Shown: positions 27,188 to 36,257, counted from the first letter of the stretch. The stretch: DNA of 64,000 nucleotides from Dyella silvatica (GCF_026283955.1 NZ_JAPDPE010000009.1:1-64000); one strand, 5' to 3'. Program-made: numbers and translations. The notes: generated from the letters alone by a model not told the origin.

Positions 27188-27646
27188 ATGGATCGGCGAT
27201 CGATTTTCCTGCTATGCCTTACCGTGTTTTCACTGGCCGGTCCGGCGACGGCCGCACCGGCGCCCGTGCCGCCAACCGGACACATCACCGGTGTCGGCGG
27301 AATCTTTTTCAAGGCGAAGGACCCCAAGACTCTCGCGGCGTGGTATCGCGATGTGCTGGGCATGCCGGTGGAAGCCTGGGGCGGCGCGGCTCTGCGCTAT
27401 GACGCGCCCAAGCACCCTCCCGCACTGGCATGGAATGCATTTCCCGCGGCGACGAATTACTTCGCGCCATCGACGAGCGGATTGATGATCAACTACGCCG
27501 TGGATGATATGGATGCATTGCTCGTGCGCTTGCAGTCCAAGGGGGTCAAGGTTTTGAAGCGTGACGACAGCGATCCCAATGGCCGCTTTGCCTGGATTTT
27601 GGATCCCGAAGGAAACAAGGTCGAGCTGTGGGAGCCCAAGCGCTAG
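27188..27646 (+). CDS. Exported VOC/glyoxalase-fold protein
   Basis: 152 residues. A signal peptide (RRSIFLLCLTVFSLAGPATA) leads into a single VOC domain: GHITGVGGIFFKAKDPKTLA, WYRDVLGMPVE, and RFAWILDPEGNKVELWEP. Metal-binding positions appear as H/E at the start (H near residue 32) and E at the end. Most VOC proteins are cytoplasmic, so the signal peptide is unusual. GGGGGA sits 6 bases before the ATG. Confidence 0.82.
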   Translation: MDRRSIFLLCLTVFSLAGPATAAPAPVPPTGHITGVGGIFFKAKDPKTLAAWYRDVLGMPVEAWGGAALRYDAPKHPPALAWNAFPAATNYFAPSTSGLMINYAVDDMDALLVRLQSKGVKVLKRDDSDPNGRFAWILDPEGNKVELWEPKR

Positions 27647-28041
27647 TTTCGCTAAGCGCCGTTTTGATTCGAAGCCATGAGATGGAGTCCTCTCGGTCGG
27701 TTGTCTCGATCTCACCGGAGTGTGGCCTGCACGGTCCAGGGGAGAAGTCCATAAGCCGGTGGATGCAACACACTGAAAACGGCGTAAGCAGCAGGAGTGT
27801 TGCGTTGACCGGTTGAGGTCGCCATCCAACGCGGACATTTCATGTATCTAAGGCGGTGCATGGCGGCTGGTTAACCTGCAGACGACACGCATGGCAGAGT
27901 GACGCCGCGAGCGGGTGCGTCCGCGCCCGCCGGTCCGATTGAGACACCGGGTCAAGCGGCGGTGGCGTGGCTACCCATAATGGGGAAGTTCAAGCAACCG
28001 ACTGAGGCGGTTGCGCTGGCGATGGCTATCAGGGGGCAATA
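27647..28041. other. Intergenic stretch, nothing recognised
   Basis: 395 bases without a supported ORF, RNA or repeat. GGGGG before the ATG at 28042 is the ribosome site of the next gene. Confidence 0.4.
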
Positions 28042-30105
28042 ATGACGGTGCACTTCGATGTGCTTGTTCACATGCAAGATGAGGGGGACCTGCACGCGGG
28101 ACCTGGCGAATACGTAGGAACGCGCATTACCGGCCTGCGCCTGGAAGGTTTCGCCATCACGCTGGAGCCATGGACGCGCGGCCTGGGGTTGCGCTATCGA
28201 GCAGACCTCCGCGGACAGGGCGATACCGGCTGGGTGAGAGACGGCCTGTTCGTCGGTACCCGCGGACAGGGCCGGGCGCTCGAAGGTTTCCGCATCGAGC
28301 TGAGCGGCGAATGCATCGCCGATTACGACGTGCTCTACATGGCGAACATCAGCGGTGGCGGCGACACCGAGTGGCTGGCCAACGGCGAGTATTGCGGCCT
28401 GCGCGGACAGGGGCGTCATATCGGCGGCCTGGCGATCAGGATCATGCCGCGCAGGCCAGACTACCGGGTGCTGGTTTCCAGGGCGGCTTCACGCAGCGGC
28501 AAACCGCTGGCGATCACGGCCTCGGGATCGCTTCGCAAAGCGGAGGTGGGGGTCTCGGCGCTGGACGGTAGCGATCCGCAAACCTGGGATCGTCGCCCGG
28601 TACGCGGCGCAGAGGGTTATGCGCTGATCAATCGGGCAAGGCCGAACATGTGCATCGCGCGCGGCCCGGGCATGCAGGTCGTGCTCAAGCACGTGTCGGA
28701 AATCGATACCGACGACCATTGCCTCTGGCTCGACGACACCGTTCCGGGCGATTGGACTGCGATCCGCTCGAAGACCGATCTCGAACTCAAGCTCAACATG
28801 CGTGGCGACCCGCCTTATGCCGATCAGGGCAACGCCTTGATCGTCCACCCCTGGTCGCACGCGGCAGCGAACGAGTTGTGGCAGTCAAGGAAGCTCGGCT
28901 GCGATCTGGTCGCCGGTACCGACACCGTCGCCCCCGACCAGATCCTGCGCGCCATCTACCACCGCTGTTATCCCGACCTTTTCAAGGGCGCGTTGACGTT
29001 TCAGTCATCCGACATGGGCAGGGTCGCCTTCGATTTCGCCGCCGCTCCCATGGTCCACGTCGCGCCTTCCGATATGCCCATCGACCCGGCGAACCCTTCG
29101 TTCCCGACGGCGTTCATCGTAGTGTTCGAGGGCATTGAGCTTGCGGTCGAGGGGAAGGATGGGGCGTGGACGGCCACGGCTGTCCTGCAGATGCTGGCGA
29201 GGGTTCGTTTCCAGGCCCATGGGTCGCCGCCGGTGTCCATGATGACGCTGGAACTGTGGCAAGGCTGGCTGCGGGTGGAACAGCATCCGGAGGCTGAGGC
29301 ACGCCTCAACGAGTTGCTCGTGCCCTGGCTGATCGCGCATTTCAATCTGCAGATTTTTGCCCCCTTGCGCATACCTCTGGCCGGGCTGCCGGGTAATCAG
29401 TTCAGCGCGCCAGTGGTGACCGTGCAGCCCCCTTATGTAACGGCAGCCCTCGCCAAGGCGCCTCATGCGACCATTGTGCCCCGCCCCACCAGCTGGCCGT
29501 TCGGTGGCAGGGTGATGACGGGAATCGGCACCTCCACGCTGGATACCGTGTTGGGCGAAGTGCTGGCAAGCATCAAGGTCTACGATTCGTGGACGTACAA
29601 GGATCCCAGTCGCAGCTTCGACTTGCGGGTCTACTATCAGATTGGTCTTGGCAACCCGCGCTTCAGCATCTTTCCGTCATCCGGCGGCCAGTGCCGCTTG
29701 CGCATCGATCTACGTGGCGATGGCGTCTTCGAAATCCGCCACGACTTCAGCCCGCGGGTCTGGAGTGACGGCTACGTCAATTGCAGCGGCCGGCTTGCCG
29801 TCAAGGACGATAAAACGATCGAGGTCGTGGTGGAATCGATCGACGCCATCGTGTTCGATTGGAGCGTCGATGGCGAGGTGTACCCCGAGGTGACGTTTGC
29901 GTTTGGTGTAGCCACCGGCAAAGTGGCGTCCGACTATCTGCACGGCAAATCGTTCACGCTCTACACCCCGCCCACGATTAATGCCGGCATTGCCGGGCGC
30001 AACTTTGAGATTACTTTGCGTGACCTTGATGTAGAGAGCTTTGCCGATGCCGAGCAGCGGCCGATGGCGCTGGTGACAGGGAGGCCGACGGTCGTGGTGA
30101 AGTGA
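28042..30105 (+). CDS. ChW-repeat protein with beta-trefoil-like and TULIP/P47-like parts
   Basis: 687 residues, no signal peptide. Three ChW-type repeats open it (about residues 5-43, 48-91, 94-138), each ending like GTRGQGRALEGFRIEL. Residues 140-270 resemble a beta-trefoil/ricin-like lectin (MCIARGPGM, ANELWQ). Residues about 310-480 (FPTAFIVVFEGIELAVEG, LNELLVPWLIAHFNLQIF, PYVTAALAKAP) look like a BPI/TULIP or clostridial P47-type lipid-binding fold, and the last 190 residues may be a second half of it. ChW repeats are mainly clostridial. Fold assignments beyond the ChW repeats are my inference. A surface- or lipid-binding role is plausible. Confidence 0.6.
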   Translation: MTVHFDVLVHMQDEGDLHAGPGEYVGTRITGLRLEGFAITLEPWTRGLGLRYRADLRGQGDTGWVRDGLFVGTRGQGRALEGFRIELSGECIADYDVLYMANISGGGDTEWLANGEYCGLRGQGRHIGGLAIRIMPRRPDYRVLVSRAASRSGKPLAITASGSLRKAEVGVSALDGSDPQTWDRRPVRGAEGYALINRARPNMCIARGPGMQVVLKHVSEIDTDDHCLWLDDTVPGDWTAIRSKTDLELKLNMRGDPPYADQGNALIVHPWSHAAANELWQSRKLGCDLVAGTDTVAPDQILRAIYHRCYPDLFKGALTFQSSDMGRVAFDFAAAPMVHVAPSDMPIDPANPSFPTAFIVVFEGIELAVEGKDGAWTATAVLQMLARVRFQAHGSPPVSMMTLELWQGWLRVEQHPEAEARLNELLVPWLIAHFNLQIFAPLRIPLAGLPGNQFSAPVVTVQPPYVTAALAKAPHATIVPRPTSWPFGGRVMTGIGTSTLDTVLGEVLASIKVYDSWTYKDPSRSFDLRVYYQIGLGNPRFSIFPSSGGQCRLRIDLRGDGVFEIRHDFSPRVWSDGYVNCSGRLAVKDDKTIEVVVESIDAIVFDWSVDGEVYPEVTFAFGVATGKVASDYLHGKSFTLYTPPTINAGIAGRNFEITLRDLDVESFADAEQRPMALVTGRPTVVVK

Positions 30106-30556
30106 CACCGTGCGCGTTACCGCTCCCGCCTCCATCCGCGCCGCGATGAGAGGCCAGGTAGCCATTCGCTGCAGGATGCCGGCAAGGCGCTCCGCTGCTT
30201 CCAGCGGCTCGCCACAGGGCGATAAGGCCCGCTTCCGACCCGAAGCGGGCCTGGGGGCAGGGCGATTCGCCCGTGTTACCGGAGGTAGGACGCGTCCATT
30301 TCGACAGGCGTCCGCGCAGCCGACCGGAGCACTCTCACAGTAGCCTTGGGTGGTGCGTACCCATCGCGCGCGCCTCATTTTCCCCGGACACGACTCGCGC
30401 CACCTGGCATCGGCGTCAGCCTGGATGTCACCGCTTTGACTCCGGGCGGAAATGCCCTTCAATTTACGCTTACCGTGATCGCTGCGGAGCAAGGTCGGCT
30501 AAACCTTGATCGCGTGCGTTCTGTAGAGACAATCCCTTTTCCCGGAGTTGAAGACG
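30106..30556. other. Intergenic stretch with one array palindrome
   Basis: 450 bases between the ChW-repeat gene and the lyase gene. Apart from the palindrome at 30225-30252 no gene, RNA or other repeat is supported. Confidence 0.4.
30225..30252. repeat. Array palindrome with compensatory changes
   Basis: Arms AGGCCCGCTTC and GAAGCGGGCCT around CGACCC: a perfect 11-bp stem. Compared with the consensus, both arms changed together (T to C, A to G), which keeps pairing. Confidence 0.85.
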
Positions 30557-31738
30557 TTGAGTATTTCATTCAAAAGCCTGGGCCGTTTCATCGGCCTATC
30601 GGTCGCGTTGGCGCTGGTTGCGCCGTCGGTGATGGCAAGTTCTTTCGTTCATCCGGGCGCCTTGCATACCCAGGCCGATTTCGATCGCATGAAGACCCAG
30701 TTGGGGCAACACGCGCAGCCCTGGACGGACAGCTGGGATGTGCTGATCAAGAATTCCCATGCCTCGCTGAACTGGACCGCGAACCCTCAGGCCATGGTCT
30801 ATCGTGGCTATGACGGCACGCATCGGGAGAACTATGCGGCGCTATTCAACGACGCTGCGGCTGCGTATGCGCTTGCGCTGCGCTGGGAGGTGAGTGGTGA
30901 CGACGCCTATGCCGACAAGGCCGTCGCCATTCTGGACGCGTGGTCCAAGACTTTGACCGAGATCAACGGCACATCCGACAAGTTTCTGGCGTCAGGTATT
31001 TACGGTTACCAGCTCGCCAACGCCGCAGAGATCATGCGCGGTTACAAGCGCTGGCCGGCGCAAGATGTCGTTCGCTTCAAAACCATGATGCTCAACGTCT
31101 TCTATCCGATGAACCATCAGTTTCTGGTGCATCACAACGGCCAGAAGGTCGATCACTATTGGGCCAACTGGGATCTCGCCAACATGTCATCCATGCTGGC
31201 CATCGGCATTCTGACGGATCGCCACGATATCTACGACGAGGCCGTCGAATACTTCAAGCACGGTGCGGGCAATGGCTCCATCGAACACGTGGTGTGGAAG
31301 ATCTATCCTGATGGCCTTGGGCAGACCCAGGAAAGCGGGCGCGACCAGGGGCACAATACCCTCAACGTGGCGCTATTGGGCGCGTTCTTGCAGATGGCTT
31401 GGAATCAGCACGACGACCTGTTCGGCTATGACGACAATCGTGCACTCAAGGGCGTGGAATACATCGCCAAATACAACCTCGGGTATGACGTTCCCTACAC
31501 GACCTACAGCAACAGCGATGTAACGCAGCCAACCATCTCAAGTAACGGGCGCGGCAATACCCGCCCTGTGTGGGAACTGTTCTATAACCACTACGTGGTG
31601 CTCAAAGGACGGGATGCTCCTTATCTCCGCATGGCCGCTGAGAAAGGGCGCCCCGAGGGAGGTGGCGGCAACTATGGCCCCAATAGCGGCGGATTCGACC
31701 AGCTTGGATATGGCACGCTGACTTATACGTTGAAGTAA
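30557..31738 (+). CDS. Alginate-lyase-family secreted polysaccharide lyase
   Basis: 393 residues with a signal peptide (GLSVALALVAPSVMA) and an alpha-toroid of the Alginate_lyase (PF05426) family: NWDLANMSSMLAIGIL, GLGQTQESGRDQGHNTLNVA (the catalytic-type His/Arg/Tyr region), and NRALKGVEYIAKYNLG. It should cleave an acidic polysaccharide by beta-elimination in the periplasm or outside. The start is likely the TTG at 30557, 9 bases after GGAG; another TTG at 30548 abuts that site. It is followed by 600 bases without a gene. Confidence 0.85.
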   Translation: MSISFKSLGRFIGLSVALALVAPSVMASSFVHPGALHTQADFDRMKTQLGQHAQPWTDSWDVLIKNSHASLNWTANPQAMVYRGYDGTHRENYAALFNDAAAAYALALRWEVSGDDAYADKAVAILDAWSKTLTEINGTSDKFLASGIYGYQLANAAEIMRGYKRWPAQDVVRFKTMMLNVFYPMNHQFLVHHNGQKVDHYWANWDLANMSSMLAIGILTDRHDIYDEAVEYFKHGAGNGSIEHVVWKIYPDGLGQTQESGRDQGHNTLNVALLGAFLQMAWNQHDDLFGYDDNRALKGVEYIAKYNLGYDVPYTTYSNSDVTQPTISSNGRGNTRPVWELFYNHYVVLKGRDAPYLRMAAEKGRPEGGGGNYGPNSGGFDQLGYGTLTYTLK

Positions 31739-31808
31739 CGGCAAAGGACGATGCCGCAATGTCTCGCTCGTGGCGGTCGCTCTCTCGGCGGTCTCCATGT
31801 TCATGGTG

Positions 31809-31843
31809 AATATCCGTGTTCGGCGATCCCCAGAGCGGATATT
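31809..31843. repeat. Array palindrome, long-loop variant
   Basis: AATATCCG (31809-31816) and CGGATATT (31836-31843) pair perfectly around a 19-base loop that includes TTCGGCGATCCC. Confidence 0.45.
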
Positions 31844-32263
31844 GACCAAGTCTGTGTTGTTCATCCCGCAGCGGCTACAGGGCGCGGTGCTAGGTCGAGT
31901 TATCGCGGGTAGTCGGCAAACTCCCGCAAAGCCCGACATATCCTCGCGCTGCGAGTACGCTTTAACTCAACTGTCCGCGACAACGGAGTAGAGCTCTTGT
32001 CAGCGCGAACAGTTGAGGGGCGGGTGACCCTAGGCGCCATGTATCACTGAGACCATGGCGGCCCATTTCTCCTCAGCGCGGCGAAGTTAAAGGACATCGC
32101 GCATGTCCATTTCTAGCGCGCCTGAATCTGACATTGCCTCTCCTGGGCCGTAGCTTCCTTATCCGGAAACGGTGATTCCGTTGCCAAGACTGTTTCCATT
32201 AAACCCTTCAGGTCATTTCATGAGCTAGGACGTCAGCGTTGTTCCAGACAGCGACCTTTGTAA

Positions 32264-32290
32264 GGTCCGCTTCCGACCCAAAGCGGACAT
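32264..32290. repeat. Array palindrome
   Basis: GGTCCGCTTC, loop CGACCC, AAAGCGGACAT. It precedes the secreted protein gene at 32344. Confidence 0.85.
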
Positions 32291-32343
32291 TGCCGGTATA
32301 AGGGGTGCCGCGATCTAGCGTTCCATCTTTTTCGGGAGTCAGG

Positions 32344-32775
32344 ATGAATCTTGCTCGATTTCTATTGTTGATCGCCGCTGTTGGTGGGTTATTTATGAGC
32401 AGCAACGTAGCGAGCGACGAGCATCTAGATTGGACGCGTGCCACTTATGTGAGTGCCTGGGGTCCCTGTCCGCAGGGTGGGAGTTGCGGCTCGGTTTGGC
32501 TAATGGACCGTGCAACGCAAAGCATCGAGCGGAAAGGCTTAAAAGCAGTGGCCTCTCACAAGCTATCGGATCAGGAGTGGACTCAGCTAGAAGAAATGGT
32601 GAGAGAGGCTAGGCAGCAAGCATCCAGCTGCCCAGCTGCGCCCACGGATGTATTTGAAACGTTGGAAATCGTAGATGGCGATGGCACCAAGGTCTCTGTA
32701 GAAGTAACTGGGTGCGTGTTCGATCAAGGCACCAACGCCCCAAAGACTTTAACAAGCTGGCTTCAAAAGCATTGA
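32344..32775 (+). CDS. Small secreted protein, unknown
   Basis: 143 residues with a signal peptide (FLLLIAAVGGLFMSSNVAS). The mature part has four Cys, two of them in GPCPQGGSC, and LSDQEWTQLEEMVREAR. GGGAG lies 5 bases before the ATG at 32344. No family recognised. A single-gene unit between two array palindromes. Confidence 0.7.
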   Translation: MNLARFLLLIAAVGGLFMSSNVASDEHLDWTRATYVSAWGPCPQGGSCGSVWLMDRATQSIERKGLKAVASHKLSDQEWTQLEEMVREARQQASSCPAAPTDVFETLEIVDGDGTKVSVEVTGCVFDQGTNAPKTLTSWLQKH

Positions 32776-32815
32776 TCAGTACTAAACCATGTCGATGCGG
32801 GCCGAGCAACAGGTG

Positions 32816-32838
32816 ATGTCCGCTTTCGAAGCGGACGT
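32816..32838. repeat. Array palindrome, short-loop variant
   Basis: ATGTCCGCTTTCGAAGCGG, continuing ACGT, pairs almost end to end with no CGACCC loop. Confidence 0.7.
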
Positions 32839-32866
32839 TTCCAGGGAGCAAGGAAAGGGGGAGTAA

Positions 32867-33199
32867 ATGGCTGGGACGATCTTGATTTCGGAGGGTGCAG
32901 GCTTGCCGTTGAGCTCGGTGAGCTTCGACCATTTGGTTGAAGAGATACGCCAATCTATGGCAAATCCTGGCGACGCGGAAATCGCGAATGCATATCGCCC
33001 TTATGACCATGAGGGCATGATGTTCATCGATCTCCGAGAGCTCGCGGCCGAGGCATTTCAGGCCTTCGTTGCAGCCGTCCGTTCTGCTGCGTACACCTGC
33101 GCTCTAAGTCACGGGACTGCGTTTGAAGGGGCCTGGGCCGAGCTTGCGCAAGCTCTGGCGAAAGACCCTAGATTCTGGGCCGCAGAGGAATCAGTGTAA
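32867..33199 (+). CDS. Unknown 110-residue cytoplasmic protein
   Basis: Opens MAGTILISEGAGLPLSSVSF; contains YRPYDHEGMMFIDLRELAAE and a helical C-terminal half. GGGGGAG lies 4 bases before the ATG. The stop codon TAA directly abuts the next palindrome (33200), a tight ORF-repeat junction. No family recognised. Confidence 0.7.
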   Translation: MAGTILISEGAGLPLSSVSFDHLVEEIRQSMANPGDAEIANAYRPYDHEGMMFIDLRELAAEAFQAFVAAVRSAAYTCALSHGTAFEGAWAELAQALAKDPRFWAAEESV

Positions 33200-33226
33200 G
33201 GTCCGCTTCCGACCCGAAGCGGACAC
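33200..33226. repeat. Array palindrome
   Basis: GGTCCGCTTC, CGACCC, GAAGCGGACAC, starting on the base after the TAA of the upstream ORF. Confidence 0.85.
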
Positions 33227-33267
33227 CCCTGCGAATGTATTTCGCACCCCGCATGTCCAGTTCAGTT

Positions 33268-34596
33268 CTATCGATCCGCACCCCAAATGATCCTTCCTGC
33301 TCGGATCGTGTCGCGCACACGGGCGAAGGCGGTTGGATCTTTGGCGGGGTCGCCGTTCAACAATACAAGATCGGCATCCATACCATTTGCAATCCGACCT
33401 TTGCGGGAGCTGTAGCCGAATCGCCCGGCCGGCGCGGTGGTGAGCGAGGTCAGGATAGCCCGCCAGTCGAGGGCGCCCGACATCAGCTTGTATTCCTCTG
33501 TAGGGTCGAAGACATCGATGTAACCTACGTCGGTGCCGAACAATATCTGGCCGCCCGCACCAGCGTAGTTTTTGACCTCTGTCGTGATGACCGAAATAGC
33601 GTTCGCCAGATCGCTGGGGCTTTCGTGGAATTTCTTCGCCTCGACCTCGAACAGCATCATGGTGGGAATGAGGGCCATGTCATGCGCACGCAGCCGGGCG
33701 ATCAACGCTGGCGGCCACCCGCCTGAGTCTCCCCCATCCATGGCTGTGGTATGAGCCAGGATATCGACCCCAGACTCAATCGCCACGTTTACCCCAGCGA
33801 GACTGGCCGGATGGGCGAATGCGGGCTTCTTGCGGCGATGTGCCTCGTCGACGATCGCCTTGGCAATGTCAATGGGCATAGGAAGAACGCCGATCTTCCC
33901 GCCCACAACCGCACCGGCGAAGATCTTCACGCCATCGGTACCGTTATCCAGTTGGCGCGCCGCGCGAGCAGCAGCTTCTTCGGGTGTTGAAACCTCATCA
34001 TCGGGTGCGCCATGCGCCCGCAGATAGTCGCGAACATAGAACGGCGTCCCGCCATTTGGATAGAACGGATCGCCAACTGTCAGAATCATGGGGCCCGTGA
34101 TCTCAGCCGTTTCCACACGGTGCCGAAGTGCGATCGCGTTCCCGGTCGTTGAGGCGATGTCAAAAATGGTGGTGAAGCCCCAGCGAGTGAACATGGTCTC
34201 CAAGCCACCTTGCAAGGTTTCGGCTTTCGCTACGGTTGCGCCGAGAAGGCTCGGCGTCATCAGGTGGACGTGGCTATTCCAGAAACCCGCCGTCAACACT
34301 GAGCCGCGCGCGTCTATCTGACGAACCCCACGGGGAACGCTGATCTGCCGGCGTGGGCCAACGCCGACGATCTTCCCCCCACGCACGAGAACGACACCAT
34401 CGTTGATTGGTTCACTATCGGGTGCTGGGTAGATTCTCGCCCCCACAATGGCAAGATCAGCTGTGGTGGGAGTCGACTCATGCGCGCTCCCGTCAGCAAT
34501 GAGAGACAACCCGACGATCAGTCCGATCAGGGTCTGGAGACACAATGCACCCATTCGATTTCGAGCGCTTGATGTTCTTGCCAATAGATGGGTCAT
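33268..34596 (-). CDS. Exported amidohydrolase-family protein
   Basis: 442 residues with an N-terminal export signal (IGLIVGLSLIADGSA) and the metal-dependent amidohydrolase fold: NSHVHLMTP (HxH), DGVKIFAG (Lys position), KPAFAHPAS and ILAHTT (His), and FGTDVG (Asp), ending in the typical KGRIANGMDADLVLLNGDP. It probably hydrolyses an amide or dipeptide-like substrate. Its ATG overlaps the stop of the TetR gene by 4 bases, so they form an operon, reversed relative to nearly all genes of the array. Confidence 0.88.
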   Translation of the reverse strand: MTHLLARTSSARNRMGALCLQTLIGLIVGLSLIADGSAHESTPTTADLAIVGARIYPAPDSEPINDGVVLVRGGKIVGVGPRRQISVPRGVRQIDARGSVLTAGFWNSHVHLMTPSLLGATVAKAETLQGGLETMFTRWGFTTIFDIASTTGNAIALRHRVETAEITGPMILTVGDPFYPNGGTPFYVRDYLRAHGAPDDEVSTPEEAAARAARQLDNGTDGVKIFAGAVVGGKIGVLPMPIDIAKAIVDEAHRRKKPAFAHPASLAGVNVAIESGVDILAHTTAMDGGDSGGWPPALIARLRAHDMALIPTMMLFEVEAKKFHESPSDLANAISVITTEVKNYAGAGGQILFGTDVGYIDVFDPTEEYKLMSGALDWRAILTSLTTAPAGRFGYSSRKGRIANGMDADLVLLNGDPAKDPTAFARVRDTIRAGRIIWGADR

Positions 34597-35177
34597 CTTT
34601 CTCTCCGAAGCGGTCTGACTGAATAAGATTCAAGGCAGTGACGTAGCGCTGTGCGATAGATGGTTTTGAACTGCGCTTCATTCGAAAATCGGTTGGCGCG
34701 ATGCATGGAGACCAGGCCTTGGGCCAGAGCCGCGAGTGATAGCGCAACGTCAAGCGCAGGCTTATCGCCAAACCATCCGCTGGACTTGGCCTGATCAATT
34801 CGCAAGATGATCATCGCCATGACTGGTGAGCGGCCGACGGCGAAGTCATCCGGAAATTGGCGTGCGCTGGGCGCTGGGAGCATGAAGGCTGCATCGAAAC
34901 GGTGCGGCTTGGTCAGTGCGAAATCTAAGTACGCCTCGATCAACTCCTCCAGCCACGCTATGGGGTCCTGGGCGGATATGGACGACACGATCTTGCCCCA
35001 CGTTGCCAGACCGTCATCCATGAGGGCATCGAGCAAGGCGCTTTTATCCACAAAGTGCCGATACATGGCCATTGGCGACAGCTTGGCTCGCGCGGCGACC
35101 TTGCGAACGGTGAGTCCAAGGACGCCCTCGCGATCGAGGACAGTTCTTGCGGCGGCGAGGATGGTGTCTCTAGTCAT
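34593..35177 (-). CDS. TetR-family regulator
   Basis: 194 residues. N-terminal HTH: TRDTILAAARTVLDREG, LTVRKVAARAKLSPMAMYRHF. The C-terminal ligand domain has LIEAYLDFALTKPHRFDAAF. The ATG at 35177 is chosen over an in-frame start at 35234 because homology to TetR begins here and an operator-like repeat lies just upstream. It should repress itself and the amidohydrolase gene. Confidence 0.88.
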   Translation of the reverse strand: MTRDTILAAARTVLDREGVLGLTVRKVAARAKLSPMAMYRHFVDKSALLDALMDDGLATWGKIVSSISAQDPIAWLEELIEAYLDFALTKPHRFDAAFMLPAPSARQFPDDFAVGRSPVMAMIILRIDQAKSSGWFGDKPALDVALSLAALAQGLVSMHRANRFSNEAQFKTIYRTALRHCLESYSVRPLRRER

Positions 35178-35188
35178 ATGTGTACACT

Positions 35189-35206
35189 GTACGCATCTAT
35201 GCGTAC
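35189..35206. promoter_or_regulatory. TetR operator
   Basis: GTACGCAT-CT-ATGCGTAC is a perfect inverted repeat with partly matching flanks (TACA / TGTA), 11 bases upstream of the tetR-type start. It is the likely autoregulatory site. Confidence 0.7.
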
Positions 35207-35320
35207 TATGTAAACTTCCTCGCTTTCGAAGCACGTTTGAAATTGATTCGCTCCTGGAGTGAGCTTCGGGATGCCATCCCGAGCTAATCGCGTTATCCCC
35301 CGGTCAGAGACTCATTGAAA

Positions 35321-35347
35321 TGTCCGCTTTCGACTCGTAGAAGACAT
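35321..35347. repeat. Array palindrome, degenerate
   Basis: TGTCCGCTTTCGACTCG with a decayed right arm (TAGAAGACAT). Confidence 0.6.
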
Positions 35348-35376
35348 TCCACGCACATGAATTTGAGGGGCTTTGG

Positions 35377-35634
35377 ATGAACTCTGTTCGAGATCCGATG
35401 CTTGCGGGGGTGAAACCTAGCGAAGCCCTTCGCCAGCTCTATGGCGACACCAGTAGCAGCGTTTTGATCACCAAAGTGGATGACGAATTCAACGGCATAC
35501 CGTCCCCAGTTCTCATCGCAATAGCGAGCTGGAATCGCAGAAGGATTCCAGGGCGGGAAGGCATGGGCCTGAGCGACGCCCAGTTCGACGAAGCGGTCAC
35601 ACCGCTGCTCGCCCCATTGATCGAATCAAGGTAA
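35377..35634 (+). CDS. Unknown 85-residue protein
   Basis: Opens MNSVRDPMLAGVKPSEAL; contains VLITKVDDEFNGIPSP and GREGMGLSDAQFDEAV. GAGGGG lies 8 bases before the ATG. Cytoplasmic; no family recognised. One unit of the array. Confidence 0.65.
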   Translation: MNSVRDPMLAGVKPSEALRQLYGDTSSSVLITKVDDEFNGIPSPVLIAIASWNRRRIPGREGMGLSDAQFDEAVTPLLAPLIESR

Positions 35635-35645
35635 CAAGCCAGGAA

Positions 35646-35672
35646 TATCCGTTTCCGACCCGAAGCGGGCAC
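35646..35672. repeat. Array palindrome
   Basis: TATCCGTTTC, CGACCC, GAAGCGGGCAC. Confidence 0.75.
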
Positions 35673-35732
35673 TCTAGCGGGGAACCGCTCAAGTCAGAAA
35701 GCGATCGCGATTGATCAATGGAAGGACCGATT

Positions 35733-36209
35733 ATGTTCGTAACGCCTCGTCGTGATCTGGTCACCCTGGCTCTAGCGCTGCTGGCTACCAGCGTGCTGGC
35801 CAGTGAGGCCGATGCACTGAAACAGCTTCAGAAAGCCTCTCCCGATCACATTTGGGATCGCAACAGTGCTCTGCAGATCGACATTGACTCTGATGGAAGG
35901 CCTGACTGTGTGTTCCTGAGCCAGGATCTCAAATCCGCAACGGTGGGCCTAGTACTCGGACAGAGCGGACATAGAGTTCTAGTTCAGACCTTTCCCATCG
36001 GTGATCCATCGCAGGACAGTCTCTATGCGGCACCCGCTCGCATAGGCAAGGAGTTGCTCGATTACGACCCGACTGATGCGACTGGGCCGATCTCCGGTTT
36101 CATGCGATCTAAGACCGGGACGGCGTTCATTCTGAGTGGAGGGGAGTGCGATGTATTCCATTTTTTCTGGAACACAAAGACAAACAATCTCGATTGGTGG
36201 CGACTGTAA
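35733..36209 (+). CDS. Small secreted protein, unknown
   Basis: 158 residues: signal peptide (LVTLALALLATSVLA), then a mature domain with a calcium-type loop DIDSDGRPDCVFL and the end GGECDVFHFFWNTKTNN. The FG-GAP-like DxDxDG motif suggests ion binding. AAGGA lies upstream of the ATG at 35733. Confidence 0.7.
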   Translation: MFVTPRRDLVTLALALLATSVLASEADALKQLQKASPDHIWDRNSALQIDIDSDGRPDCVFLSQDLKSATVGLVLGQSGHRVLVQTFPIGDPSQDSLYAAPARIGKELLDYDPTDATGPISGFMRSKTGTAFILSGGECDVFHFFWNTKTNNLDWWRL

Positions 36210-36233
36210 CGTTCCAATCACTGCAAACGCTAA

Positions 36234-36257
36234 TATCCGCTTCCGACTGCGGATTCA
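36234..36257. repeat. Array palindrome, loop-shortened
   Basis: TATCCGCTTCCGAC then TGCGGATTCA. Confidence 0.55.

Larger units (their letters stand above)
31739..32343. other. Gene-poor stretch inside the array
   Basis: No supported ORF in 600 bases. It carries a loose palindrome at 31809-31843 and a good one at 32264-32290, so one or two decayed units may lie here. Confidence 0.4.

Noticed and set aside
32208-32444. Minus-strand ORF containing NVRFGSEADL
   Set aside because: This phrase is a translation of the array palindrome; it and its like (for example ARGRKQTL near 37760) are repeat artefacts.
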